This document shows positions 10,817-22,277 of a stretch of 64,000 nt of DNA, piece after piece. The DNA is from Incurvaria masculella (Eukaryota; Arthropoda; Insecta; Lepidoptera; Incurvariidae). Positions within the stretch are counted from its first letter, which is position 1; the number at the start of each line of letters is the position of its first letter. Both the position numbers and the translations under genes were made by a program. The notes under the pieces are model-generated. The model worked only from the letters and a program-made list of their open reading frames with translations. It did not search any database and was not told where the DNA came from. The DNA lies in NCBI GenBank assembly GCA_946894095.1, contig OX335655.1:3410001-3474000 (forward strand), in the 5' to 3' direction.

Positions 10817-11030
10817 AAGGAAGTACTTATGTTCATAAATGAAAATCTGAACATTACGAGCAAAATGAAAGCAACTTTATTCGAAGAATCACAGCGTAGG
10901 TAGGTACTACTTTTCACTCCCTCCAAACTCCCTTTCTCACAACGGTAGATGACTGGCTAATTCATGTTGTGAAAAAAGGTACCTATGTTAACGATATTCA
11001 AGCACTTTTACATTTCAAAACCGAGTGGGC

Positions 11031-11354
11031 AGTCTGAGTTCTCACCTAAATTGGCGTTTACGGCAAACCGATCGACTGGCGTTTTCTCCAAACTCCATAC
11101 AAGTTTTTACTAGATATTCTGTGGTTTTACTTCTTCAAGCTGTCAAAGTCAAACGCGGACTTCCGATTTGTATGAAAACGCGGAGTGGACGTAAACGGCA
11201 ACGTCGACGTATTTACGGCAACGTTGAGTAAGCTCGGACTCGCAAATGTTAGTTCGCTTGACGCCCACTGAGCGCGCTCTTCAATTTCTCGATACATTTG
11301 AAAACGCCAGTCGATCGGTTTGCCGTAACGCCAATTTAGGTGAGAACTTAGACT
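11031..11354. mobile_element. MITE with ~55-bp terminal inverted repeats
   Basis: The left end 11031-11086 (AGTCTGAGTTCTCACCTAAA, then CGGCAAACCGATCGACTGGC) and the right end 11300-11354 are inverted copies with a few differences. The 324-bp element has a short interior in which 'acgcggagtggacgtaaacg' occurs. No coding potential. Confidence 0.7.
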
Positions 11355-12396
11355 ACCGGCAGTGCAATTACGAAGCACAAAATTGGGTGTAGGTTGCTGT
11401 ACTTACAGCAATATGACAGCTTTTGCGATTACGAAATCGATGCATTCACAAATGGTGCGGCACTCAGCGCTACCCGCAGCAATTAGGTCAACTCCATACA
11501 TTTCGCGTCGAATCGGTATTACGAAACGGCAAAGAACTGTCAAATGCGGGGAGGTAAACCCCTATTTCGTCTGCTCGTCTAGTCAAGTACCTCAAAAGTT
11601 GACCTATTGTCGACACAGATTGGTCCGTGCTGGATGTAGGTGGATGAAAAACGGCTTCGTAATCGCGCTTTAGAAATAACGGGGGCGCACCTACACGCAC
11701 CGCGGCACCATCCTCAAATTTTGCGTAATCGCACTGCGGCTCCAAGACTCGTGCCAATGAAGAAAGTTACATACTTCAAGAAACCATTGAAAAATATCTG
11801 TTTATAAACTTTTACGAATTATATAGGTTTGTATGGTAAGCAACATGAGTATTATTAAGGTAATGTATATAAATTGTGGTATTAGGCCGTAATATCATAT
11901 TAGTATTATCTTTCGTAGTTTAGCGAAGATGAAATAACGACTCGCTAGGCCGGAGTGAAACACGTGTGTTCTGGTTGATGCTCGTATATTCACTAAATGA
12001 AGTATTGGTGTGCGCGCGCGGCGCACGTAAAGAAACATAGCTGACGACGCAGCAGTCAGGTTACACATAATGTAGCTTACGCTACAGTAGTATGTAATTA
12101 AGATCTAAAATAAAATATATCCACTAATGACATGATATTCTGGTATGATAATTATACAAAAAATAGTTCTGGCATGGCAACATTCCCAGGTGGTTTGTTA
12201 GGCTAATGATAAGACTGTGCGGTATTAGCCATTGATACCATAACAAGACTTTGTATTCTAATGAAAATGCCAGTTTCGATCTCCACAATACGAGAGAAGA
12301 TAAACATCCTCGGTATTGAACCAGAAGACCATACCATGGTGATGGTCTCTACCTCTCTCCTCGTGTTAGTTCACCATACGGATTATTGCGATGTTA
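11355..12396. other. Non-coding stretch before the tandem duplication
   Basis: No gene recognised. The two opposed frames at 11362-11673 and 11488-11757 shadow each other and carry no motif. A SINE 3' fragment lies at 12172-12242 ('ggcatggcaacattccc', 'aggctaatgat', 'ggtattagccattgatacc'). Confidence 0.5.
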
Positions 12397-12399
12397 TGG

Positions 12400-12840
12400 C
12401 GTATATTATATATATTTTTTATTTATTTATTTGATGAACGAGCAGCCTAAGCTGATGTGTTCATGTCTGGGTTCACTGGTGCTTTGTTATTACGGTTACT
12501 TTAGTTCAGTGTTTTTAGGTGTTTGTCAAGCCTGTTTAAAAAGAATTGGTGGTGGGTGCTTGAACGACATCTTCTAAGAGCTTGTTCCATATTTCCACTG
12601 CTCTATTCGACTGGAAGTGTTTTCTCGGGTTTGTTGAGCTGACAGTGGAATTGAGCTTTAGGCTATGACCTCGGAGATGACTACTTGTGTTTCTAGTGAA
12701 AAGGTTCTGCAGTTCTGGACAGTCGTAAAATTCATTGAGAATCTTGTATGTTTCTATGAGGTCGCCTCTGTCTCTACATTATTCCAAGGTTGTCAGTTTG
12801 AGCACTTTTAGTCTTTCCTCGTATGGTTTCATCTTCAGTA
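12400..12840 (-). pseudogene. LINE ORF2 C-terminal remnant and tail (copy 1)
   Basis: Read on the minus strand, broken frames give the pattern KPYEERLKVLKL...RDRGDLIETYKILNEF...LFTRNTSSHLRGHSLKL. This is a conserved C-terminal signature of CR1-type LINE ORF2s. It ends at a (AAAT)n-type 3' tail (12415-12432), which is also the left edge of the tandem duplication. Several frameshifts and stops are present; not functional. A related, separately decayed fragment is at 51020-51440. Confidence 0.6.
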
Positions 12841-12904
12841 CTTTTGGTATCTTGGTCGCTCATATGTATATAACATCAAGACATGAATATGTGAATGTAG
12901 ACAC

Positions 12905-13260
12905 CACGGAATATTGAGGAGGCAGGAAGTGAAACGTTTGTAAATTTGTTCCAGGACCGCTGTTACCGTTTTACTTAAGACCTTTCTGCTCCGCGAATGT
13001 ATAACAGTCGCAATTGGCTATCCCTTCTTAATCGATAACCAAACAACAAATCCACATTTGTTTAGTAAATATGAACCTTAACGTAATGACTCTATGTTGG
13101 AATTCCAATACTGTTTGCAATCAAATGTTACGTCACTTTCGAACACGGCCGAGAGCCTCACACGCACGTGGTCACAAACAACGTAGCGAGACATGACCCG
13201 GCGAGCGAAACGACGCCGCGACGCCATATTGTTTCGTAACGCATTTGTCGTAAGTTTTAT
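12905..13260. repeat. Dispersed block shared with 48.8 kb (copy 1)
   Basis: Begins CACGGAATATTGAGGAGGCA and ends GTCGTAAGTTTTAT. A third copy at 48813-49180 aligns throughout with scattered substitutions and a small insertion, while sequence outside these limits is unrelated. The ends therefore define a repeat unit of about 360 bp. Its class is unknown; a purine run followed by TG at its left end could be the edge of an LTR, but this is not proven. Confidence 0.7.
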
Positions 13261-13932
13261 CGTTTGAAACTTACCGGTGATACGAAACTCCTCCATTATG
13301 AAGGTTGTGCACCGGCGGTCGTGTTTGCACGTTATTATGGCACAGTACGGCATTACTCCTTTTCAATTTTAGATTGTATCACGGATAAGTTAATGCACAG
13401 GACAGCCGCAGAGGAGTGAATCATGCGTGTATGCAGTGATATCCCCGCTAAAGACCGGCGCGCGAGTTCCGCCCACTTCACAATTCTTACCTCCTAATTG
13501 TTCTGTGGTAGACACCACACGTCGACACTTTAGCACCGAGCAATGTCTCTTCAAGAAATGCTGGTGCTGCAGTTGCAAAGTGTAAGCTTACACCACAAAA
13601 TAACCTTACAGGTAGAAGCCATAGAAGAGAAAAGGAAGGAGAAGTGTCACGTGGTGTTCACGACTCCTCAGTATGGACAAATTGTGCACATAATCTTATC
13701 GCTCGGCCGCTCGTCTTTATCCCACAGAATCGAAACATCACCACCGCGCCCGAATGAGCTCCCGAAATGCGTTCGACAAGTCAATTCCAACCCACACAAA
13801 TCCTCCAATACGTCTGCAACTATGTCTACGTGTGGCTGGATTGGTGGGATAAAAAGGCTCGGCGGGATGGTAAGGTTTTTATGTAACTGATTTTTTTTAT
13901 GTAACTGGACATGGATAATAAATTAGGTTTTT
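13261..13932. other. Unassigned interior of duplicated unit (copy 1)
   Basis: A 115-codon plus-strand frame (13543-13890; MSLQEMLVLQLQSVSLHHKI at its start) begins with an ATG but has no motif I recognise. It is matched by a 62-codon minus frame over part of its length. It is probably repeat DNA and is repeated identically at 19123-19470. The (-) end of another SINE ('ttatgtaactggacatgg') lies at 13896-13915. Confidence 0.4.
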
Positions 13933-14289
13933 TCTCGTTGGCTAGATTATTTGCCTTTCATGCGAGAGGTCTGTATTCAAATGCTCACCTCGGTCATACA
14001 CCACTTTCTTTCTCTTTCTGAGTTGTAAAAGTGCATTTCGTTACGAATGAGAGCTGCTCCATGGTTCGGAACCCATGTAAAAGCCCGCCCGGGTTTGGTA
14101 CCACCGGATTCGATGAAACTATGGTTGAAGCGGCAATGAAAAATTGTCCGTGTTATCCATCCAGTTCAATGTAGCCGTGCTCATAAAGGTAAGGTCCTGG
14201 CATCGCACCTAATTCCTCCGGGAAAGTGGTATATTGGGCTCATATCATTACGGTAGACATGTGGTATTAGCCGTCCATGTCAGGTTCTT
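13933..14289 (+). repeat. tRNA-headed SINE (copy 1)
   Basis: Sense-strand copy. The tRNA-like head runs from 13933 (GTTGGCTAGATTATTTGCC as A-box region, then AGAGGTCTGTATTCAAATGC as B-box region). It is followed by 'tttctttctctttctgagtt', 'catggttcggaacccatg', 'gcccgggtttggtacc', 'gaagcggcaatgaaaa', 'catccagttcaatgtagccg', 'aaggtcctggcat' and the inverted end 'ggtattagccgtccatgtc'. Length about 355 bp. RNA polymerase III transcription is inferred from the boxes. Confidence 0.75.
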
Positions 14290-15194
14290 AAAAAACTGAA
14301 AATAGATTAAGTAATAGCGCCAATGTTTTTACTTTACCGTTATTTTAGGGTTGGTGACTTTATATAGCAGACGCTGCACACTTCGCTTATTCTGTGGCGG
14401 CGCCTATACCAACAAAGCGCTGTATTTATTTAAGACTTGAAGCTTCAGAGGAATCATCTTGAAGCATTGTACATTTCCACGTGCCGCACAGAAGCAGAAT
14501 TAACAGAAAATCCAAAGAAATACAATTTAGATGACCCGACATCAACCAACCATGGCGATTAAGGGCCTGGTACTAGCCAAATCGCAAAGTTAGACGAGGC
14601 ACCCCAAGTTAACTAACTAAATCTGACGATTATAAGTGTCATTCTTACAATATATGATTCCTTGTCTAGGAATTGAATTTGCGGAAGCGGTGTCCATTTC
14701 CGAACTTTTTTGACTAAATGTAGAAATCTAAAAGCAAATGGAATTTTTTGTTTATGCATATATGCTGTTTTTGCTTATATCTAGAAATCGAATTACTTTC
14801 AGATTTCTAATGAGAAAAATCAACTTTTTTATTTTTATTATTATTTAAATAAATGATGGAATAAAAAAATATTAACAATCCATTATCAGTCTGGAGTTCA
14901 ATTTGGATTTGCTGAAGCGTTTCACTACATATTATTACATTTGTTATAAAGTGCATTTGTATGGCGCGAGTAGTTGGCTAGTCCTAGCGCCTTAATTAAA
15001 CTCGTAGAATATCTTGTAATTCCGTTGTGCTTGTGTTCATAATTCTAAAGGGCTCTACCGATTTGATGATATTTAGCTTTGAAAATGCTTTTCCGATCGC
15101 TTCAGCACGGTTCAGACCCCATTTTTAAGAAAATTGCGACCGGAAGCTAACGTCCTGATGTATTATTATCAGCCTCGGTAGGTATGCGACGCCT
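14290..15194. other. Unassigned interior of duplicated unit (copy 1)
   Basis: No gene or known repeat recognised; repeated identically at 19870-20774. Confidence 0.5.
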
Positions 15195-15300
15195 TGCGAA
15201 TCGATAAGCTGGGGAAGCACCTCTGAGCGCGGTTAGGTTCTGGATGGGTGACCATTTTCAACCGTTGAGGCTGGCCGTAATTCGGATTTCACGTAAAACT
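15195..15300 (+). repeat. 5S-rRNA-headed SINE fragment (copy 1)
   Basis: The stretch GAAGCACCTCTGAGCGCGGT, then TAGGTTCTGGATGGGTGACC (15214-15252) follows the internal promoter region of insect 5S rRNA. It runs into 'gaggctggccgtaattcggatttcacgtaaaact', the start of the body shared with the tRNA-headed SINEs. Truncated after that. Duplicated at 20775-20880. Confidence 0.65.
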
Positions 15301-15346
15301 GCTTTCAAAATTTGACCTAAACACCTACATTACAAACATTCATACA

Positions 15347-16270
15347 TATATAAGGTGAGTTTAAAATAATCTACAAGCCTTATAGGGTTGATTCAGTATC
15401 TGATATAGAACAACTTTTGCTAAGAATGTAGGCGTGTAATTTTTTTTGTTCCATTTTAATTTTTGTGAAATTTAAACATTATGTTCTTCCCAGTATTTTA
15501 AACAACTTTTGCGAAGAAACTATGCACCTATCTGTAATGGTTTCCAAGAAAATAATTTATTAAAGTGCACTAACTCTTCAACTACCTAATTAAAAATATA
15601 GGTCAACCACGGGGCATTGACCCGTCCGTGACCCACTGACGCAAGACAATTCTCCGCCGCCGCCGCCGCGTGCGCAGACAGAAGCCCCGCCACCCTATCT
15701 ACCCCTCCGCCGCCGCCGCCCCTCTCACTGAAGGACGTTTGTTTTCGTTTTGAAAGCAATTAGTATGTCAAGGTCCATGACGCGCATCGGACCTGAGTAT
15801 CACACGTGAGTGAATTTAAGTGAAGCGAGTGCCGATCGGGCGAAAAAGGACATGCATGCTTGTGTACATACCTACATTACAGCCGCGCCGACCAAATCCA
15901 TAGCCCGGCGCGGCGTACGTCAGCGTGGGAAGGAGGCAAAACTATTCGGGTAGGTAAAATAGACTCTGCCGCCGCGCGCCGCCGCCGCGCCGCCGGCCGG
16001 CGCGGCGCGGAACCTATTTTTCAAATAGGCAGTTTGAAGAGTTAGTGCACTTTAATAAATTATTTTCTTGGAAACCATTACAGATAGGTGCATAGTTTCT
16101 TCGCAAAAGTTGTTTAAAATACTGGAAAGAACATACTGTTTAAATTTCTCAAAAAATAAAATGGAACAAAAAAAATTACATGCCTACATTCTTAGCAAAA
16201 GTTGTTCTATATCAGATACTGAATCAACCCTATAAGGCTTGTAGATTATTTTAAACTCACCTTATATACA
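15347..16270. mobile_element. Foldback element with 235-bp arms and GC-rich core (copy 1)
   Basis: The left arm 15347-15582 (TATATAAGGTGAGTTTAAAA outward end) and right arm 16034-16270 are inverted copies with few differences. They enclose a core of about 450 bp that is very GC-rich, with CCGCCGCCGCCGCCGCG near 15653 and GCC/GCG runs at 15968-16009, in contrast to the AT-rich arms. The outer ends abut TA/TATA on both sides, which fits a TA-type target. The 61-codon frame in the core (15860-16045) looks like compositional noise. Repeated at 20927-21850. Confidence 0.75.
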
Positions 16271-16377
16271 AATATTGAAAGTTCAATAACAAAAAAAGCT
16301 TGTAAAAAAATAATAACAAAGGCAGTCCTTATGGACTACCGACAAAGGTGTTTGAACCTATGAAATTTCAGTGGTTT

Positions 16378-16697
16378 TTAGGGTTCCGTACCCAAAGGGT
16401 GCCAACGGAACCCTATTTCTAAGCTTCCGCTTCCGTCCGTCCGTCCGTCACTCCGTCCGTCCGTCCGTCCGACCGTCCGTCCGTCCGTCCGTCAGGGCTG
16501 TATCTCATGAACCGTAATAGGTAGGCAGCTGAATTTTTCACAGAGTGTGTATTTATTTTGCCGCTATAACAAAAAAATAGGTAAAAATAATAATAATGAA
16601 AGGGGCCCCATACAAAAAACGTGATTTTTAGTGTTAAATCTTGTATGATGGTACGGAACCCTTCGTGTGCGAGTCCGACTCGCACTTGGCCGGTTTT
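16378..16697 (-). repeat. (GGAC)n foldback element (copy 1)
   Basis: Minus-strand full-length copy: AAAACCGGCCAAGTGCGAGT (16697 downward), GTCGGACTCGCAC palindrome, middle, GGAC tract (16432-16493), then GGGTACGGAACCCTAAAAA at 16378. The region is duplicated at 21958-22277. Confidence 0.85.
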
Positions 16698-16926
16698 ATC
16701 AATTGAATTTTGCACGACTGAACAGACACAAACCCACAAATATCGCCAGGAGGACTTTATAGGAAATAACAACGAATATACAACAATAAAATAACGTATG
16801 GTACGCTTTGGTACGTCGATGGGTACGTATTGGTAAATAATGTCGTGACGTGAGATTTTCATGATTATTACCGTAAAGTTAATTTACATTCTTCCACTTC
16901 GAATTTAATTGGAATAATTATTTATT

Positions 16927-17334
16927 ACTAGCTGAGATTCCCGGTTCCGCTCGGGCCGATTTTGTTTTGGACATACCCGTAAAATAAAAAAATAAAATAA
17001 AAAAAATGTAGTTTCACCTTCACGGGATGTGAGGCTAGCCTCCAATATTTTTTGTTTATTTTTATTTTATCTTAGCGTCTGTTAAGAATAAACACCGTTG
17101 GAAAAATCGAAATATCAAAGTTTAGACTATATTCAAGCGTTTTAATGAGTTACTTATATTCTTAAAAATTATATAATATGTTTACCTATTTATTAGGTTT
17201 TTACTAAGTTTTCAATCCGTCGCTTGGAAACTATAAATGATTTAGACAATTTTCTTTTTTGTGGTACAAGATCACATATTTATCTAGTGAATAAGCGTGA
17301 AACATATATTAATTCAGTTAGTCAAACGACCAAT
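16927..17334 (+). other. Helitron-like end and unassigned DNA (copy 1)
   Basis: Starts ACTAGCTGAGATTCCCGGTT, then CCGCTCGGGCCGATTTTG, the Lep1-type Helitron-like 5' end also seen at 6443-6495 and 63136. The remainder up to the LTR is AT-rich and unassigned. Repeated at 22507-22914. Confidence 0.45.
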
Positions 17335-17339
17335 ACGAC

Positions 17340-17973
17340 TGTGGCGGTCAGCAACCTGCCGACGCGACATTTCCTACCCCGCGCCGCCGCCTCAGCGCCG
17401 CGGCAGTGGGTCCGAGGCAGCCGCGCCGCGCACATGCATTCCACCTCGTTGCACAATCTAAATGTATCAATATATAGTCAAATCGTATAAACGAGTTTCC
17501 GTTGCATCCCCGTATAACCCTATCGCATAGAGGCATAAACATTACCCCACAACTGGTGACCCCGACGTGATCTGAACACGCAACCTGCGTACGTGCTCGC
17601 ACGTGTTCATCAGAAACGAAATAAAGCGTTCCCTCACGGCTCCCTACCAAGGTCCGTACAGGGTATTGAAGAGGCAAGACAAATATTTCGACATTGAGCT
17701 ACCGAACAGGAATACGCGAGTGACAATAGATCGATTAAAACCAGCGTACCTACTCAACGAGGACACCGTCGAGCCAGAAAGGCGACCCCCCTACCCAGTC
17801 CTCCAACGGACAAGTCCCGACCACGAGGAGACACCGCAATCGAGAGTTGACACCCTGCCGGTACAAACCATGACGAAAACGCGGGACCGCGAGGCGAGCA
17901 CACAAGCACCGACGTCAGCTAGAACCACACGGGCAGGGCGACTAATCAAACAACCAGTGCGTTTCGCTTAACG
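17340..17973 (+). mobile_element. Gypsy element cut by the duplication junction (copy 1)
   Basis: The 5' LTR 17340-17551 (TGTGGCGGTCAG ... ATTACCCCACA) is followed by AC and a 17-bp primer-binding site TGGTGACCCCGACGTGA (17554-17570), which is complementary to the 3' end of tRNA-Trp. The sequence jumps directly to the last part of pol (17603-17971) and stops at the duplication junction. The polypurine tract and 3' LTR of this copy are absent. It cannot be complete or mobile. Confidence 0.85.
17603..17971 (+). pseudogene. Gypsy integrase C-terminal remnant (copy 1)
   Basis: This 122-codon frame is the end of a Ty3/Gypsy pol. It contains the GPY/F module (LTAPYQGPYRVLKRQDKYF, residues about 11-29), the strand ending TVTIDRLKPAYL-type (here VTIDRLKPAYL) and the basic tail TRAGRLIKQPVRFA-stop. 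Protease, reverse transcriptase, RNase H and the integrase core are all deleted, so no enzyme can be made. The frame opens immediately after the primer-binding site region, so the deletion removed everything between. The same sequence is at 23183-23551. Confidence 0.8.
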
Positions 17974-17978
17974 CTTGG

Positions 17979-18420
17979 CGTATATTATATATATTTTTTA
18001 TTTATTTATTTGATGAACGAGCAGCCTAAGCTGATGTGTTCATGTCTGGGTTCACTGGTGCTTTGTTATTACGGTTACTTTAGTTCAGTGTTTTTAGGTG
18101 TTTGTCAAGCCTGTTTTAAAAAGAATTGGTGGTGGGTGCTTGAACGACATCTTCTAAGAGCTTGTTCCATATTTCCACTGCTCTATTCGACTGGAAGTGT
18201 TTTCTCGGGTTTGTTGAGCTGACAGTGGAATTGAGCTTTAGGCTATGACCTCGGAGATGACTACTTGTGTTTCTAGTGAAAAGGTTCTGCAGTTCTGGAC
18301 AGTCGTAAAATTCATTGAGAATCTTGTATGTTTCTATGAGGTCGCCTCTGTCTCTACATTATTCCAAGGTTGTCAGTTTGAGCACTTTTAGTCTTTCCTC
18401 GTATGGTTTCATCTTCAGTA
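17979..18420 (-). pseudogene. LINE ORF2 C-terminal remnant and tail (copy 2)
   Basis: Duplicate of the remnant at 12400-12840, differing by the single T insertion near 18113-18117. Same tail and same C-terminal CR1-like signature. Confidence 0.6.
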
Positions 18421-18484
18421 CTTTTGGTATCTTGGTCGCTCATATGTATATAACATCAAGACATGAATATGTGAATGTAGACAC

Positions 18485-18840
18485 CACGGAATATTGAGGA
18501 GGCAGGAAGTGAAACGTTTGTAAATTTGTTCCAGGACCGCTGTTACCGTTTTACTTAAGACCTTTCTGCTCCGCGAATGTATAACAGTCGCAATTGGCTA
18601 TCCCTTCTTAATCGATAACCAAACAACAAATCCACATTTGTTTAGTAAATATGAACCTTAACGTAATGACTCTATGTTGGAATTCCAATACTGTTTGCAA
18701 TCAAATGTTACGTCACTTTCGAACACGGCCGAGAGCCTCACACGCACGTGGTCACAAACAACGTAGCGAGACATGACCCGGCGAGCGAAACGACGCCGCG
18801 ACGCCATATTGTTTCGTAACGCATTTGTCGTAAGTTTTAT
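18485..18840. repeat. Dispersed block shared with 48.8 kb (copy 2)
   Basis: Identical to 12905-13260 through the tandem duplication. Confidence 0.7.
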
Positions 18841-19512
18841 CGTTTGAAACTTACCGGTGATACGAAACTCCTCCATTATGAAGGTTGTGCACCGGCGGTC
18901 GTGTTTGCACGTTATTATGGCACAGTACGGCATTACTCCTTTTCAATTTTAGATTGTATCACGGATAAGTTAATGCACAGGACAGCCGCAGAGGAGTGAA
19001 TCATGCGTGTATGCAGTGATATCCCCGCTAAAGACCGGCGCGCGAGTTCCGCCCACTTCACAATTCTTACCTCCTAATTGTTCTGTGGTAGACACCACAC
19101 GTCGACACTTTAGCACCGAGCAATGTCTCTTCAAGAAATGCTGGTGCTGCAGTTGCAAAGTGTAAGCTTACACCACAAAATAACCTTACAGGTAGAAGCC
19201 ATAGAAGAGAAAAGGAAGGAGAAGTGTCACGTGGTGTTCACGACTCCTCAGTATGGACAAATTGTGCACATAATCTTATCGCTCGGCCGCTCGTCTTTAT
19301 CCCACAGAATCGAAACATCACCACCGCGCCCGAATGAGCTCCCGAAATGCGTTCGACAAGTCAATTCCAACCCACACAAATCCTCCAATACGTCTGCAAC
19401 TATGTCTACGTGTGGCTGGATTGGTGGGATAAAAAGGCTCGGCGGGATGGTAAGGTTTTTATGTAACTGATTTTTTTTATGTAACTGGACATGGATAATA
19501 AATTAGGTTTTT

Positions 19513-19869
19513 TCTCGTTGGCTAGATTATTTGCCTTTCATGCGAGAGGTCTGTATTCAAATGCTCACCTCGGTCATACACCACTTTCTTTCTCTTTCTG
19601 AGTTGTAAAAGTGCATTTCGTTACGAATGAGAGCTGCTCCATGGTTCGGAACCCATGTAAAAGCCCGCCCGGGTTTGGTACCACCGGATTCGATGAAACT
19701 ATGGTTGAAGCGGCAATGAAAAATTGTCCGTGTTATCCATCCAGTTCAATGTAGCCGTGCTCATAAAGGTAAGGTCCTGGCATCGCACCTAATTCCTCCG
19801 GGAAAGTGGTATATTGGGCTCATATCATTACGGTAGACATGTGGTATTAGCCGTCCATGTCAGGTTCTT
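19513..19869 (+). repeat. tRNA-headed SINE (copy 2)
   Basis: Identical to 13933-14289 through the tandem duplication. Confidence 0.75.
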
Positions 19870-20774
19870 AAAAAACTGAAAATAGATTAAGTAATAGCGC
19901 CAATGTTTTTACTTTACCGTTATTTTAGGGTTGGTGACTTTATATAGCAGACGCTGCACACTTCGCTTATTCTGTGGCGGCGCCTATACCAACAAAGCGC
20001 TGTATTTATTTAAGACTTGAAGCTTCAGAGGAATCATCTTGAAGCATTGTACATTTCCACGTGCCGCACAGAAGCAGAATTAACAGAAAATCCAAAGAAA
20101 TACAATTTAGATGACCCGACATCAACCAACCATGGCGATTAAGGGCCTGGTACTAGCCAAATCGCAAAGTTAGACGAGGCACCCCAAGTTAACTAACTAA
20201 ATCTGACGATTATAAGTGTCATTCTTACAATATATGATTCCTTGTCTAGGAATTGAATTTGCGGAAGCGGTGTCCATTTCCGAACTTTTTTGACTAAATG
20301 TAGAAATCTAAAAGCAAATGGAATTTTTTGTTTATGCATATATGCTGTTTTTGCTTATATCTAGAAATCGAATTACTTTCAGATTTCTAATGAGAAAAAT
20401 CAACTTTTTTATTTTTATTATTATTTAAATAAATGATGGAATAAAAAAATATTAACAATCCATTATCAGTCTGGAGTTCAATTTGGATTTGCTGAAGCGT
20501 TTCACTACATATTATTACATTTGTTATAAAGTGCATTTGTATGGCGCGAGTAGTTGGCTAGTCCTAGCGCCTTAATTAAACTCGTAGAATATCTTGTAAT
20601 TCCGTTGTGCTTGTGTTCATAATTCTAAAGGGCTCTACCGATTTGATGATATTTAGCTTTGAAAATGCTTTTCCGATCGCTTCAGCACGGTTCAGACCCC
20701 ATTTTTAAGAAAATTGCGACCGGAAGCTAACGTCCTGATGTATTATTATCAGCCTCGGTAGGTATGCGACGCCT

Positions 20775-20880
20775 TGCGAATCGATAAGCTGGGGAAGCAC
20801 CTCTGAGCGCGGTTAGGTTCTGGATGGGTGACCATTTTCAACCGTTGAGGCTGGCCGTAATTCGGATTTCACGTAAAACT
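20775..20880 (+). repeat. 5S-rRNA-headed SINE fragment (copy 2)
   Basis: Identical to 15195-15300 through the tandem duplication. Confidence 0.65.
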
Positions 20881-20926
20881 GCTTTCAAAATTTGACCTAA
20901 ACACCTACATTACAAACATTCATACA

Positions 20927-21850
20927 TATATAAGGTGAGTTTAAAATAATCTACAAGCCTTATAGGGTTGATTCAGTATCTGATATAGAACAACTTTTGC
21001 TAAGAATGTAGGCGTGTAATTTTTTTTGTTCCATTTTAATTTTTGTGAAATTTAAACATTATGTTCTTCCCAGTATTTTAAACAACTTTTGCGAAGAAAC
21101 TATGCACCTATCTGTAATGGTTTCCAAGAAAATAATTTATTAAAGTGCACTAACTCTTCAACTACCTAATTAAAAATATAGGTCAACCACGGGGCATTGA
21201 CCCGTCCGTGACCCACTGACGCAAGACAATTCTCCGCCGCCGCCGCCGCGTGCGCAGACAGAAGCCCCGCCACCCTATCTACCCCTCCGCCGCCGCCGCC
21301 CCTCTCACTGAAGGACGTTTGTTTTCGTTTTGAAAGCAATTAGTATGTCAAGGTCCATGACGCGCATCGGACCTGAGTATCACACGTGAGTGAATTTAAG
21401 TGAAGCGAGTGCCGATCGGGCGAAAAAGGACATGCATGCTTGTGTACATACCTACATTACAGCCGCGCCGACCAAATCCATAGCCCGGCGCGGCGTACGT
21501 CAGCGTGGGAAGGAGGCAAAACTATTCGGGTAGGTAAAATAGACTCTGCCGCCGCGCGCCGCCGCCGCGCCGCCGGCCGGCGCGGCGCGGAACCTATTTT
21601 TCAAATAGGCAGTTTGAAGAGTTAGTGCACTTTAATAAATTATTTTCTTGGAAACCATTACAGATAGGTGCATAGTTTCTTCGCAAAAGTTGTTTAAAAT
21701 ACTGGAAAGAACATACTGTTTAAATTTCTCAAAAAATAAAATGGAACAAAAAAAATTACATGCCTACATTCTTAGCAAAAGTTGTTCTATATCAGATACT
21801 GAATCAACCCTATAAGGCTTGTAGATTATTTTAAACTCACCTTATATACA
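20927..21850. mobile_element. Foldback element with GC-rich core (copy 2)
   Basis: Identical to 15347-16270 through the tandem duplication. Confidence 0.75.
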
Positions 21851-21957
21851 AATATTGAAAGTTCAATAACAAAAAAAGCTTGTAAAAAAATAATAACAAA
21901 GGCAGTCCTTATGGACTACCGACAAAGGTGTTTGAACCTATGAAATTTCAGTGGTTT

Positions 21958-22277
21958 TTAGGGTTCCGTACCCAAAGGGTGCCAACGGAACCCTATTTCT
22001 AAGCTTCCGCTTCCGTCCGTCCGTCCGTCACTCCGTCCGTCCGTCCGTCCGACCGTCCGTCCGTCCGTCCGTCAGGGCTGTATCTCATGAACCGTAATAG
22101 GTAGGCAGCTGAATTTTTCACAGAGTGTGTATTTATTTTGCCGCTATAACAAAAAAATAGGTAAAAATAATAATAATGAAAGGGGCCCCATACAAAAAAC
22201 GTGATTTTTAGTGTTAAATCTTGTATGATGGTACGGAACCCTTCGTGTGCGAGTCCGACTCGCACTTGGCCGGTTTT
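21958..22277 (-). repeat. (GGAC)n foldback element (copy 2)
   Basis: Identical to 16378-16697 through the tandem duplication. Confidence 0.85.

Larger units (their letters stand above)
12397..17973 (+). repeat. 5.58-kb tandem duplication, copy 1
   Basis: Every 60-base row from about 12541 to 17973 is identical to the row 5,580 bases later. The only difference I found is one T in a homopolymer near 12534 (GTTTAAAAAG against GTTTTAAAAAG in copy 2), so the offset is 5,579 before it and 5,580 after it. The unit starts at TGGCGTATATTATATATA, at the 3' tail of a minus-strand LINE. It ends at CGCTTAACG, two bases past the stop codon of a Gypsy integrase remnant. Two extra bases (CT, 17974-17975) separate the copies. 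Confidence 0.95.

Noticed and set aside
13543..13890. 115-codon ATG-started frame in the duplicated unit
   Set aside because: Identical in both copies because the duplication is recent, so conservation is no evidence of function; no known motif and no splice or poly(A) context.
15860..16045. 61-codon frame in GC-rich core (and its copy at 21440-21625)
   Set aside because: Arg/Ala-rich composition follows from the CCG/GCC runs, and the frame ends in the inverted arm of a foldback element; no sign of a gene.
16419..16862. 147-codon minus-strand frame (and copy at 21999-22442)
   Set aside because: It runs through a (GGAC)n element, ending in DGRTDGRSDGRTDG from the tetranucleotide tract; not a gene.
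17340..17973. Complete second Gypsy insertion in copy 1
   Set aside because: It lacks polypurine tract and 3' LTR, and its flank and interior equal copy 2; it is the duplicated half of one insertion, not a second event.
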